This document shows positions 18,249 through 27,581 of a stretch of 64,000 bases of DNA, one piece after another. The notes beneath the pieces are model-generated. The model had not been told where the DNA came from. It worked only from the letters and a program-made list of their open reading frames with translations, and ran no database searches. The DNA is from DASUAS01 sp963750045 (GTDB lineage: Bacteria; Actinomycetota; Acidimicrobiia; IMCC26256; DASPTH01), in NCBI GenBank assembly GCA_963750045.1, contig CAVVPD010000004.1, forward strand, positions 124,001-188,000, given 5' to 3'. The translations under genes were made by a program, and so were the position numbers. Numbering within the stretch: position 1 is the first letter of the stretch; the number at the start of each line of letters is the position of its first letter.

Positions 18249-19361
18249 ATGTTGGGCGAGCCGCAGAACTACCTGGCGGTGATCAAGGTCATCGGGGTCG
18301 GCGGGGGCGGCTGCAACGCGGTCAACCGCATGATCGACGCCGGGCTGAAGGGCGTGGAGTTCATCTCGGTGAACACCGACGCGCAGTCGCTGCTGATGAG
18401 CGACGCCGACGTGAAGCTCGACATCGGGCGCGAGATCACCCGCGGCCTCGGCGCCGGGTCGGATCCGGAGATCGGCCGGCAGGCCGCCGAGGACCACCGC
18501 GACGAGATCGAGGAGGTGCTGAAGGGCGCCGACATGGTCTTCATCACCCTCGGCGAAGGTGGTGGCACCGGGACCGGCGCGGGACCCGTGGTCGCGGAGG
18601 TCGCCAAGGCGGCGGGCGCGCTCACGATCGGCATCGCCACCCGCCCGTTCAGCTTCGAGGGCCGCCGCCGGGGCGTGCAGGCCGAGAACGGCATCCAGAA
18701 GATGCGCGAGAAGGTGGACACGCTGATCGTCATCCCGAACGACCGGCTGCTCACGGTGGCCGACGAACGCACGTCCATGCTCAACGCGTTCAAGACCTGC
18801 GACGAGGTGCTGCTCCAGGGGGTGCAGGGCATCACCGACCTCATCACCACGCCGGGCCTGATCAACACCGACTTCGCCGACGTGCGCATGATCATGAGCA
18901 ACGCGGGGAGCGCGCTCATGGGCATCGGCTACGCGTCCGGCGACGGTCGCGCGGTGAACGCGGCGCGCGCCGCGATCTCCAGCCCGATGCTGGAGGCCAG
19001 CGTGGAAGGTGCACGCGGCATGCTCCTCAACGTCTCGGGTCCGTCGGACCTCGGGCTGTTCGAGGTCAACGAGGCAGCCGAGATCGTGGCCAAGGCCGCG
19101 CACCCCGACGCCAACATCATCTTCGGCGCGGTGATCGACGACAGCCTCGGCGACGAGGTCCGCATCACGGTGATCGCCGCCGGCTTCGACCGCTACGACG
19201 GCGAGAAGCGCCCGTCACGGGGGCTCACGTCCCTCGGGCTCGACGACGACGATCTCGGCGACGGCATCGACTTCTCGATGCGCGGCGACTCGGGGTCGGA
19301 CGAGGGCAACGGCGAGGGCGACGGCGACGACCAGTTCGACGTCCCCGAGTTCCTGCGCTGA
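18249..19361 (+). CDS. ftsZ: Cell division GTPase FtsZ
   Basis: Tubulin homologue that forms the Z ring, 370 aa. The N-terminus reads YLAVIKVIGVGGGGCNAVNR, the GTP-binding signature GGGTGTGAG begins at about residue 104, and ATRPFSFEG and the T7 loop NTDFADVRMIMSNAGSALMG are intact. The acidic linker (SDEGNGEGDGDDQ) ends in DVPEFLR, the conserved tail that binds SepF or FtsW. An in-frame ATG at 18183 exists, but the ATG at 18249 has an AAAGGA site at good distance and matches the usual N-terminus. It is followed directly by pgeF; there is no ftsA, as usual in Actinobacteria. Confidence 0.97.
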   Translation: MLGEPQNYLAVIKVIGVGGGGCNAVNRMIDAGLKGVEFISVNTDAQSLLMSDADVKLDIGREITRGLGAGSDPEIGRQAAEDHRDEIEEVLKGADMVFITLGEGGGTGTGAGPVVAEVAKAAGALTIGIATRPFSFEGRRRGVQAENGIQKMREKVDTLIVIPNDRLLTVADERTSMLNAFKTCDEVLLQGVQGITDLITTPGLINTDFADVRMIMSNAGSALMGIGYASGDGRAVNAARAAISSPMLEASVEGARGMLLNVSGPSDLGLFEVNEAAEIVAKAAHPDANIIFGAVIDDSLGDEVRITVIAAGFDRYDGEKRPSRGLTSLGLDDDDLGDGIDFSMRGDSGSDEGNGEGDGDDQFDVPEFLR

Positions 19362-20092
19362 TCGAGCGGTTCCTTCCGGGCGCGCACGTCGTCTTCACCG
19401 ATCGGCGTGGCGGTGTCTCGGGCGCGCCCTACGCCAGCCTCAACCTCGGCGACCACGTCGGCGACGCGCCCGACGCGGTCGCCGAGAACCGCCGGGTCGC
19501 GGCCCGCGCGGTCGGCGGCGACGCGGCGAACCCGGCCGGATGGGTGTGGTTGCGCCAGGTGCACGGGCGTGAGGTCGTGACCGTGGACACCGTGCCCGGC
19601 GCACCACCCGAGGCCGATGCCGCGGTGACGGGACGCGCCGGGCTGGCGCTCGTGGTGCTCACCGCCGACTGCGCGCCCGTGGCCCTGGTGGCCCCGGACG
19701 CGGTCGGCGTGGTGCACGCGGGCTGGCCCGGTCTCGAGCAGGGGGTGCTCGCCGCCGCGGTCGAGGCGCTGCGGGCGCGGTCGTCGGGCCCGGTGCGTGC
19801 CGTGCTCGGCCCGTGCGTGCACCGCGGCCGCTACGAGTTCGGGGCCGATCTGCTCGAGCGGTTGGTGGCGAAGCTCGGTCCCGAGGTGGCCGGCCGCACC
19901 GACGCCGGGACCCCCGCGCTCGACATCCCCGCCGCGGTCCGGATCTCGCTCGCCCGCGCCGGCGTCGACGATTTCGACGACGTCGGTGTGTGCACCGCCA
20001 CCTCCCCTGACCACTTCTCCCACCGCCGTGACGGCGTGACGGGACGCCAGGCCGTCGTGGTGGTGCGCACGCCGGCGAGCGCGGCGCGATGA
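19358..20092 (+). CDS. pgeF: Laccase-domain peptidoglycan editing factor PgeF (YfiH family)
   Basis: DUF152/YfiH protein, about 244 aa. Family members are copper- or zinc-binding amidase or oxidase-like enzymes; in E. coli PgeF removes wrong residues from wall precursors, which fits this position. The family N-terminus VVFTDRRGGVSGAPYASLNL lies upstream of any ATG, GTG or TTG in frame. The first plausible codon is CTG at 19358, overlapping the ftsZ stop (CTGA). Then WLRQVHGREVV, LTADCAPVAL, VGVVHAGWPG and LGPCVHRGRYEFG supply the metal ligands (the His-Cys-His set). A start at 19544 would delete the conserved first 62 residues. Confidence 0.87.
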   Translation: MIERFLPGAHVVFTDRRGGVSGAPYASLNLGDHVGDAPDAVAENRRVAARAVGGDAANPAGWVWLRQVHGREVVTVDTVPGAPPEADAAVTGRAGLALVVLTADCAPVALVAPDAVGVVHAGWPGLEQGVLAAAVEALRARSSGPVRAVLGPCVHRGRYEFGADLLERLVAKLGPEVAGRTDAGTPALDIPAAVRISLARAGVDDFDDVGVCTATSPDHFSHRRDGVTGRQAVVVVRTPASAAR

Positions 20093-20748
20093 GCGCGGCA
20101 GCCGCCGACGTGGCCCTCCGGGTGGAGGAGGTGCGGGCGAGGATCGCGGCGGCGGCGGCGCGGGCCGGGCGCGACCCGGCGGCGATCACCCTCGTGGCGG
20201 CGACCAAGACCGTCGATCCCGACCGGGTGCAGGCGGTGATCGACGCCGGGGTCCCCGACGTCGGGGAGAACCGCGCCCAGGAGCTGCTGGCCAAGTGCGT
20301 CGCGGTCGAGGGTGCGCGCTGGCACTTCCTCGGACGGCTCCAGCGCAACAAGGTGAAGGCCTTGGTGCCGTGGGTCTCCTGCTGGCAGTCCGTCGACCGT
20401 CCCGAGCTGGGCGCCGAGATCGCCCGACGGGCACCGTCTCCCGGCGCCCGGGTGCTGGTCGAGGTCAACCTGGGGGAGGAGCCCCAGAAGGGGGGGTGCC
20501 TCCCGGGGGAGCTGGCGGCGCTGGTCGAGCAGCTGCGGGGCGACGGCCTCGACGTCGCCGGGCTCATGACCGTCCACCCCCACGAAGGCGACCCCCGGCG
20601 CTGGTTCGCCGCGCTCCGTGAACACGCGGCCGTCCTCGGGCTGGCCGAGCTGTCGATGGGGATGACCGAGGACTTCGACGTCGCGGTGGAGGAGGGGGCC
20701 ACCCTCGTACGCGTCGGCCGGGCCCTGTTCGGTGCCCGAGCGGGATGA
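20089..20748 (+). CDS. Pyridoxal phosphate homeostasis protein (YggS/PLPBP family)
   Basis: A 219-residue PLP-binding TIM-barrel protein of the YggS family, involved in vitamin B6 and amino-acid balance rather than a defined reaction. The PLP lysine lies in LVAATKTV (about residue 45). Other blocks: GENRAQELLAK, WHFLGRLQRNKVK, VNLGEEPQKGG, GLMTVHP and SMGMTEDF, ending EGATLVRVGRALFG, the phosphate-binding region. The ATG overlaps the pgeF stop (ATGA). Its place between pgeF and sepF is standard in Gram-positives and Actinobacteria. Confidence 0.94.
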   Translation: MSAAAADVALRVEEVRARIAAAAARAGRDPAAITLVAATKTVDPDRVQAVIDAGVPDVGENRAQELLAKCVAVEGARWHFLGRLQRNKVKALVPWVSCWQSVDRPELGAEIARRAPSPGARVLVEVNLGEEPQKGGCLPGELAALVEQLRGDGLDVAGLMTVHPHEGDPRRWFAALREHAAVLGLAELSMGMTEDFDVAVEEGATLVRVGRALFGARAG

Positions 20749-20855
20749 TGACGGGGGCCGGGGGGTTCGGCGCCGCCGGGCCGACCGTCCGGAGCGTCCG
20801 GACACGGCTGCGCTCCATCTCCTAGGCTGACCCACTGCTGAGGAGGCAGACGCGG

Positions 20856-21478
20856 ATGGCTTCGATGTGGCGTCGGGCGATGGTCTACCTGGGACTCCAG
20901 GACGACGACGAGCTCGACTACGGCGGTGAATACGAGTCCTACGGCGAGTTCGGCGAACCGGCGGACGAGCCGCAGAGCCCGCGCGCTCCGCGCGGGGGCG
21001 CGACGACGCCGACGGCCGGGACGCACCCCGCGAGTCGGGCACGGTGCGTACCGCGCGACCCGAGGCGCGCCCCGAGTACGCCACCGACTACGGCGCGTCG
21101 GAGCCGCTCCCCGCACCGGCCCCCCGCCCGACAGCACGCGAGGAGCCGTCGGGCATGTCGGCCCCGCGCCCGAGCGTCGTGCGCACCATCGGGCGCACGA
21201 CCGCGGCCCGCGTGCACGTGGTGGAGCCCCAGGGCTTCAACGACGCCCAGGAGGTCGGCGACCGCCTCAAGGCGAACCAGCCCGTCATCCTCAACCTCCA
21301 GGGCCTGCCGCGCGAGCTCCAGCGCCGCCTGATCGACTTCTCGAGCGGCTTCGCCTACGCGGTCGCGGGCTCGATGCAGCGCGTGGCCGACCAGGTGTTC
21401 CTCCTGACCCCGACCAATGTCGAGGTCTCCCAGGAGGAGAAGGACCGACTGCAGGCCCGGGGCCTGTTCCAACCCTGA
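20856..21478 (+). CDS. sepF: Cell division protein SepF, frameshifted in the linker
   Basis: SepF anchors FtsZ to the membrane, replacing FtsA in this group. The N-terminal frame starts MASMWRRAMVYLGLQDDD, the short amphipathic membrane helix, and continues into an acidic, Pro-rich linker (DDELDYGGEYESYGEFGEP). The frame changes between about 20990 and 21044. The second frame holds the globular core: ARVHVVEPQGFNDAQEVGDR, QPVILNLQGLPRELQRRLID, FSSGFAYAVAGSM and FLLTPTNVEVS. Total about 207 aa. A -10-like TAGGCT lies at 20823 and ctgaggaggc precedes the ATG. The break is in a poorly conserved linker. Confidence 0.92.
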
Positions 21479-21481
21479 TCT

Positions 21482-21727
21482 GTGGGCAACTTCCTCTACT
21501 GGTTGCTGACGCTCTACATGGTCGTCCTGGCCGGCCGGGCCGTCCTCTCGTGGTTCCCCGTGCGCGGCGGGACCTTCCTGGCGCAGCTCAACACGCTGCT
21601 GTTCGAGCTGACCGAGCCGGTGCTGCGCCCGGTGAGGAAGGTGATCCCGCCCGTCGGGATGTTCGACACGTCCTTCATCATCGTCTTCTTCGCCATCATC
21701 ATCCTGCGCTCGGCGGTCTCCCCGTAG
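21482..21727 (+). CDS. YggT family membrane protein
   Basis: An 81-residue protein with two membrane helices: FLYWLLTLYMVVLAGRAVLS at the N-terminus and FIIVFFAIIILRSAV at the C-terminus. The YggT landmarks SWF and TEPVLRPVRKVIPP sit between them. The GTG start is three bases after the sepF stop. YggT genes sit beside sepF and divIVA in many Gram-positives and are linked to division or ion balance; the molecular role is not settled. Confidence 0.92.
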   Translation: MGNFLYWLLTLYMVVLAGRAVLSWFPVRGGTFLAQLNTLLFELTEPVLRPVRKVIPPVGMFDTSFIIVFFAIIILRSAVSP

Positions 21728-21740
21728 CGACGTGCAGGTG

Positions 21741-21770
21741 TTCGACCCTCACGACCCCTCTCGCTACCAT
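21741..21770 (+). promoter_or_regulatory. divIVA promoter, leaderless arrangement
   Basis: TTCGAC (21741-21746) and TACCAT (21765-21770) are 18 bp apart. The ATG of divIVA follows eight bases after the -10, so the transcript would start at or next to the ATG. No ribosome site is visible. Confidence 0.45.
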
Positions 21771-21778
21771 GGTCTCCC

Positions 21779-22909
21779 ATGGATGTCACCCCTCAGGAAC
21801 TCCGTGGTAGCGAGATCAAGGATTCGTGGCGCGGCTACGACCGCGACGAGGTCGACGACCTCCTCGAACGTGCCGCCGTCACCATCGAAGGTCTGACGCA
21901 GAAGGTGCAGGACACGGGCAGTCGCCCCGCGGCCGGTGCCGCGGCGCCCGCCGAGGTGCCGCTGCCGTCGAGCCGCGACGACGCCGAGATGCTGCAGCGC
22001 ACCTTGCTGATGGCGCAGCGCGCCGCCGACGACGCGGTCAACGAGGCCCAGTCGCGCGCTCGCCAGTTGCTCGAGGAGTCGGAGGCGAAGGCCCAGTCGT
22101 TGGTGAGCGACGCCGAGGCCACCGCGCGCCGCATCGCCGAGGGCGAGCGTCGCCGGCTCGAAGCCGAGATCCTGGAGCTGTCGGCGCGTCGCGAGAAGCT
22201 CCGCGCCGACGCGGACGCGCTCGACGACTACGCGTCCACCTACCGGGAGCGGCTCCGCGCCGCGATCGAAGCCGACCTCGCGACCCTCGGAGGCGACGTC
22301 GAACCGCCGTCGACGCGACCGGAGCTGCACGAGGTCGAGGTCCCCGTGGAGTCCACGCCGATCCCCGCGCCGGTCGACGCGCCCGAGCGGGTCGCCGACG
22401 ACGTCGTGATCGACGTCGTCGACAGCGAGCCCACGCCGCGGGATCCGGGCCCCGACACGCGGGCGGTCGGCGCCGTCGACGGCCCATTCGTCTCGGAAGC
22501 TGCCGCGTCACCAGTCGCGGCGCCGCCCCGACCCGCGTCGGCACCCTCCGCGCCGGCGGCCGCCGCCGAATGGCCGCCCCCGGCGCCGTCGGCCGAGACC
22601 GCAGCGCCGTCCGCGGCGGCCGAGTCGTCGTGGCTCACCTCCGACGACGACTGGGCGTCCGAGGCACAGTCGTGGGACGCCCCTGCGCCGTGGGAGCGTG
22701 ACACCGCGCAGCACGCGGCGTTCGCGTCCGAGGTGCCGATGGAGGCCAATGCGGTCGACACCGACTCGCTCGACGACGACGAGTTCTTCGCGTCGTTGCG
22801 GGAGGCGGTGCGCGACGACGCGCCGCTCGGGCCGCGCGACGACGACCAGGCGACGTTCTTCGACGGCGAAGCCGAGCAGGAGCGTCGCCGCTTCCGCCGC
22901 CGTCGCTGA
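21779..22909 (+). CDS. divIVA: Polar growth protein DivIVA/Wag31
   Basis: A 376-residue DivIVA-type coiled-coil protein that marks curved membrane and directs growth or division. The N-terminal domain is MDVTPQELRGSEIKDSWRGY with RDEVDDLLERAA, the lipid-binding module. Coiled coil covers about residues 70-165 (MLQRTLLMAQRAADDAVNEA and on). The second half is a long Pro/Ala/acidic low-complexity tail ending in a basic run (EQERRRFRRRR). The tail is longer than usual. It closes the division cluster and is convergent with ileS, four bases away. Confidence 0.92.
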   Translation: MDVTPQELRGSEIKDSWRGYDRDEVDDLLERAAVTIEGLTQKVQDTGSRPAAGAAAPAEVPLPSSRDDAEMLQRTLLMAQRAADDAVNEAQSRARQLLEESEAKAQSLVSDAEATARRIAEGERRRLEAEILELSARREKLRADADALDDYASTYRERLRAAIEADLATLGGDVEPPSTRPELHEVEVPVESTPIPAPVDAPERVADDVVIDVVDSEPTPRDPGPDTRAVGAVDGPFVSEAAASPVAAPPRPASAPSAPAAAAEWPPPAPSAETAAPSAAAESSWLTSDDDWASEAQSWDAPAPWERDTAQHAAFASEVPMEANAVDTDSLDDDEFFASLREAVRDDAPLGPRDDDQATFFDGEAEQERRRFRRRR

Positions 22910-22912
22910 GCG

Positions 22913-25900
22913 TTACTGCCCGACCCGCTCCAGTCCGACCCAGACCGCCTCACCGTCGATCTCGAGCGCGGTGGCGCCGCGGAACGACGGCTGGACCTCG
23001 AACTCGACCGCGAGCACCTCGTCCGCGATCCGGTCGCGGTGCAGGTGGGCGGCCGCCTCGATCCGTCCGGTCGCGCCGAGGCGCACCCGGATGCGGTCGG
23101 CGATTTCCAGCCCTTCCGCCTTGCGTCGGTCGTTGAGCAGCCGGATGAGATCGCGGGCGATCCCTTCCGCTCGCAACCCGTCGTCGAGCGCGGTGTCGAT
23201 GGCGACCGCGAAGCCGCCTTCCTGCGCCAGCGCGAACTCCTCGTGGGAGGCGGCGCGGACCTCGACGTCGTCGGGCTCGAGCCGGAGGGTCGAGCCGTCG
23301 CCGAGCGCGAGGTCGTAGGCGCCGTCACGGTCGAGCGCGCCGCGCACCGTCGCGCCGTCGACCGCGGCGAGCGCGTCCTTCACCAGAGGCACCCGCTTAC
23401 CTGCCTTGGGCCCGAGGGCCCGGAAGTTCGGGACGACCGTGTAGTCGAGCAGGCCCTCGAGGTCGGTGACCGCCTCCAGCCGCTTCACGTTGAGCGCATC
23501 CGCCACCTCCGCCGCGACCGCCTCGGAGAATGCGGACCCGTCGGGCAGTAGCACCAACGCCCGGCGGAGCGGCTGACGCACCTTGAGCTTGGCCTCGTTG
23601 CGCGCCGAGAGGCCGAGCGACACCGCGGTGCGGGCGTGCTCCATCTCGGCTTCGAGCGCTCCGTCGCGCGCGGACACATCCGCGACCGGCCAGTCGACGA
23701 GGTGCACCGAATCCGAGTCGCCCCTGAGGTTCCGGTGCAGCTCGTCGGCGACGAACGGCGTGAAGGGCGCGAGCAATTCGGCGACCGTCGAGAGGCACTC
23801 GTGCAACGTGTCGTGCGCCGCGGGGTCCTGTGCGTTCCAGAAGCGCGCACGCGAACGGCGCACGTACCAATTCGACAGGTCGTCGACGAACCGTTCGAGC
23901 GCCTGCGCGCCGCGCAACGCGTCGAACGCGTCGAGCGACTCGGTGACGGTCTCGATGGTGCCGTGGAGTCGTGACCGGACCCACCGGTCGAGAACGTGCA
24001 ATGACGCCGCCGTACCGTCGCCTGCGCCGGGTTCCCATCCGTCGAGGTTGGCGTAGGTGACGAAGAAGGAGTAGGTGTTCCAGAGCGTCACGAGGAAGCG
24101 GGCCGATTCGTCGATCGCCTCCACCGACACCCGACGGGGCGTCCAGGGTGAACCGGCGGAGAAGAAGTTCCAGCGGAGCGCGTCGGCCCCGCGGGTGTCG
24201 AGCACCGTCCACGGGTCGATGACGTTGCCCTTCGACTTCGACATCTTCTGGCCGTCCTTGTCGACGACGAGGGCCAGACACACGACGTTGCGATAGGGGC
24301 TGCGGTCGAACACGAGGGTGTTGACGGCGAGCAGCGAGTAGAACCAGCCACGCGTCTGGTCGATCGCCTCGCAGATGAAGTCGGCGGGGAAGCGCTGCGC
24401 GAACCGCGCCTCGTTCTCGAACGGGTAGTGGAACTGCGCCGCGGGCATCGCGCCGGAGTCGAACCACGCGTCGAGCACCGGGTCGACGCGCCGTGCGCCC
24501 GGCTGCTCGCACTTCGGGCAGTCGATCACGATCTCGTCGACCGCGGGACGGTGCAGGTCGAGATCGGTGAGGTCGCGACCGGACCGCTCGGACAGCTCGG
24601 CGACGGAGCCGATGCACGTGTCGGTGCCGCAGTCCTCGCAGCGCCAGACCGGCAGCGGCGTGCCCCAGAACCGGTCGCGCGAGAGCGCCCAGTCGACGTT
24701 GTTCTCGAGCCAGTCGCCGAATCGGCCGTGCTTGATGTGCTCGGGGTGCCAGCCGATGGTCTCGTTCTCGCGCAGGAGATCCGCCTTGCGGGCCGAGGTG
24801 CGTGCGAACCACGTGGGCTTGGCCCAGTAGATGAGCGGCGTGCCGCAGCGCCAGCAGTGCGGGTACGAGTGGGTGTAGTCGACGACCCGTTCCAGTCGAC
24901 CGGCCGCCGCCAGCGCGTCGACGATGAGCGGGTCGGCGTCCTTCACGAACACGCCCGACCACGGGGTCGCGCCCCGGGCGTGTCGACGAACGCGGCGGCC
25001 GGGCCGACCGGGTTCAACAGCGGGAGGCCTTCCGCCTCGCCGACCTCGCGGTCGACTTCGCCGAACGCGGGCGCGAGGTGCACGATGCCGGAGCCGTCGT
25101 CGACCGTCACGAAGTCCGCGGCGACGACGCGCGCCCCGGTCTCGTCGAGCGCCAGGAAGTCGAATGGCCGCTCGTAGCGGAGGCCGACCAGCTCTTCGAC
25201 GCCGACCACGCCCACGATCTCGGCGTCGTCGCCGAGCACGTCGATCACGCGCGCGGACGCCATCACGAGATCGCGCCGGGGGCCGGCAGCGGACCCGAAC
25301 GCCGGAGGCGTGCTGGTGCGGACCCGTACGTAGGTCACGTCGGGCCCGACCGCGGCCGCCACGTTCGAGACGAGCGTCCACGGCGTCGTCGTCCACACGA
25401 GGAGGTCGAAGTCACGTCCGACGACGGGGAAGCGCACGTACACCGACGGCTCGGTGACATCGCGGTAGGCGCCGGGCTGGCCGAGCTCGTGACTCGACAA
25501 CGCGGTGCCGCAGCGTCCGCAGTAGGGCACCACCTTGTGGCCCTCGTAGATGTTGCCGGCGTCCCAGATCTGGCGGAACTGCCACCACACGCTCTCGATG
25601 AAGGTGTTGTCCAGGGTCCAGTAGGCGTCGCCGGTGTCGAGCCACATCCCGATGCGCTTGGTGAGCGACTCGAAGTCGGACACGTAACGGCGGACCGACT
25701 CGCGACAGAGGCGGTTGAACTCGCCGATGCCGTAGGCCTCGATCTCGTGCTTGCTCTTGAACCCGAGCTCCTGCTCGACCTGGACCTCCACGGGCAGGCC
25801 GTGGCAGTCCCAGCCGCCCTTGCGGGCGACGTGGCGGCCCCGCATGGTCTGGAACCGGGGATAGATGTCCTTGAAGAGGCGGGCCCACACGTGGTGGATC

Positions 25901-26067
25901 CCGGGGCGACCGTTGGCGGTGGGCGGGCCTTCGTAGAACACCCACTCGGGTGCGCCCTCGCGCCGCCGGAGGCTCTCGGCGAACACGTCGTCGGTGTCCC
26001 ACCGGGTGAGCACGGCGTGCTCGAGGTTCACGAGGTCGAGGGTCGCGGGGACGGGAACGAAGGGCAC
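22913..26067 (-). CDS. ileS: Isoleucyl-tRNA synthetase, long (type 2) form, frameshifted
   Basis: Class I synthetase of about 1050 aa charging tRNA-Ile. The start MPFVPVPATLDLVNLEHAVL and the HIGH-like PPTANGRPGIHHVWARLFKD place it in the clade that includes eukaryotic-type and mupirocin-tolerant enzymes. The CP1 editing part (VVWTTTPWTL form: LLVWTTTPWTLVSNVAAA) is followed by a break near 24960. The other frame continues GVFVKDADPLIVDALAAAGR, HCWRCGTPLIYW, RTRGWFYSLL as DQTRGWFYSLLAVNTLVF, QKMSKSKGN and the anticodon domain. A zinc-like pair CEDCGTD and CPKCEQPGARR is present. It is on the opposite strand to its neighbours. Confidence 0.93.
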
Positions 26068-26159
26068 CGGGGGAGTTTACGGGTGCCCTGGGTCGCCTCC
26101 CCGCGTGAAAATCGAGTCCCGGGAGGCCGGATGCGGGAACAAGCCGTGTCGTCGGTGCG

Positions 26160-26187
26160 TTGCCCGGCCCCGACGTGCCACTACACT
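26160..26187 (+). promoter_or_regulatory. Promoter upstream of the TraR/DksA-like gene
   Basis: TTGCCC (26160-26165) and TACACT (26182-26187) are 16 bp apart and lie 26 bp before the ATG at 26214. This is the divergent region with ileS. Confidence 0.35.
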
Positions 26188-26213
26188 CCGGCGCTCGCTC
26201 CCCAGGGGAAGTC

Positions 26214-27066
26214 ATGGCCAAGGCCGCACCAGCCAAGAAGAACGCGAAGCCCGCGCCCGCTCGCACCAGGGTCGGAGCCAAGACGGCCACGCCGGCGAAG
26301 AAGGCGCCCGCCGCGAAGCAGCCGCAGGCGTCGGCCACCGCGGCCAAGCGGGCGCCGGCCAAGAAGGCCCCGGCGAAGAAGGTTGGCCAAGCAGGCGCCC
26401 GCGGCGAAGAAGGCCCCGGCGAAGAAGGTTTTGGCCAAGCAGGCGCCCGCGGCGAAGAAGGCCCCGGCGAAGAAGGCCCCGGCCAAGAAGCCCGCGGCCA
26501 AGAAGGCCCCGGCCAAGAAGCCCGCGGCCCCCGCGAAGAAGAGCGCGCCGTCCCCGGCGCCCATGCGCGCGGCCACCAGGGGTCCGGTCAAGGCCACGCC
26601 CGCGAAGGGCGAGCCCGCGAAGAAGCCGGCTCGCAAGCCCACCACGGTGATCTGCCCGCTCTCGGGGTTCGAGGTGAAGCCGGAGAAGCCCGGCCTCTCC
26701 CCGAAGACGATCGAGCGTCTCCGCGCGAGCCTGCTCGAGGAGCGCGCCCGCCACGTCCAGCAGGCGTACGAGCTCGCCGCGGAGGCCGAGCAGCTCGCGG
26801 CCGAGCGCGAGGGCGGCGACACGCAGTTCGACGAGGAGTCGGGCGAGGGCGACACCATCAACATCGAGCGTGAGCGCGACCTGCTGCTCTCGGCCTCGGC
26901 CCAGCAGATCGTCGACGAGATCGACCGGGCGCTCGAACGGATGGAGAACAAGACCTACGGCCTGTGCCTGCCCGCGGGTCGTCGCATCACCCTCGAGCGC
27001 CTCGAAGCCCTGCCCTTCGCCGAGACCTGCGTCGACTGCAAGGCTCGTGCCGAGCGACGCCGCTAG
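26214..27066 (+). CDS. TraR/DksA-family protein with Lys/Ala/Pro-rich tail, frameshifted
   Basis: A two-part protein. The first 130 or so residues are built from AKKAPAKK-type repeats, like bacterial histone-H1-like tails, and should be highly basic and unstructured. The C-terminal part is a DksA/TraR domain: LRASLLEERARHVQQAYELA coiled coil, then YGLCLPAGRRITLERLEALP and CVDC. The zinc finger is degenerate: the first pair has one Cys (C-LPAG), the second is CVDC. The frame breaks near 26391. There, the first of two near-identical repeat copies reads AAGGTTGGCC where the second reads AAGGTTTTGGCC, so two Ts are missing. It precedes lspA as in Streptomyces. Confidence 0.88.
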
Positions 27067-27581
27067 CGGCCTCGCTCGAGACGGCGGTTCCGACCGGCGC
27101 GCGGGTCCGCCCCCTGCTCGCCGCCGCCATCGTGGTCGGTGTGGTGGTCGCCGACCAGCTCAGCAAGTTGTGGGCCGTCCGCGAGCTCGCCGACGGGCCG
27201 GTCTCGATCGTCGGCCGCAGCGTCTCCTTCGAGGTCACGCGCAACACCGGCAGTGCCTTCAGCCTGTTCCAGGCGTTCACGCCGCTGCTGGCGGTCGTCG
27301 CCCTCGTCGTCGCGGTCCTGCTGGTGCGCGAGGTGCGCCGCTCCCGCGACACGCTCATGACCGTGGGTCTGTCGCTGGTGCTCGGCGGCGCGCTCGGCAA
27401 CCTGATCGACCGGTTGTTCCGCTCGCCGGGATTCCTGAAGGGCGCGGTCGTCGACTTCGTGCACGTCGGCCGGTTCCCGACGTTCAACGTTGCCGACTCC
27501 GCGATCACGGTCGGCGCGTCGCTCATCGTGCTCTGGGCGATCCGCGCCGACCTCGCGGACCGGCGGGCCACCCGTGGCTGA
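27047..27581 (+). CDS. lspA: Prolipoprotein signal peptidase LspA, start uncertain
   Basis: Membrane aspartyl peptidase that cleaves lipoprotein signal peptides. Four hydrophobic segments are visible. Landmarks: VVVADQLSKLWAVREL, VTRNTGSAFSLF, the first catalytic Asp in GGALGNLIDRLF and the second in FPTFNVADSAITVG, preceded by VVDFVHVG. No ATG, GTG or TTG lies in frame near the expected N-terminus. The GTG at 27047, overlapping the upstream stop, is in another frame and would need an indel near 27100. The frame itself is open back to a GTG at 26964 inside the previous gene. The product fits the beta-helix lipoprotein and other lipoproteins of this genome. Confidence 0.87.

Noticed and set aside
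26300..26560. CRISPR or intergenic repeats
   Set aside because: They encode a Lys/Ala/Pro-rich protein tail continuous with a TraR/DksA domain.
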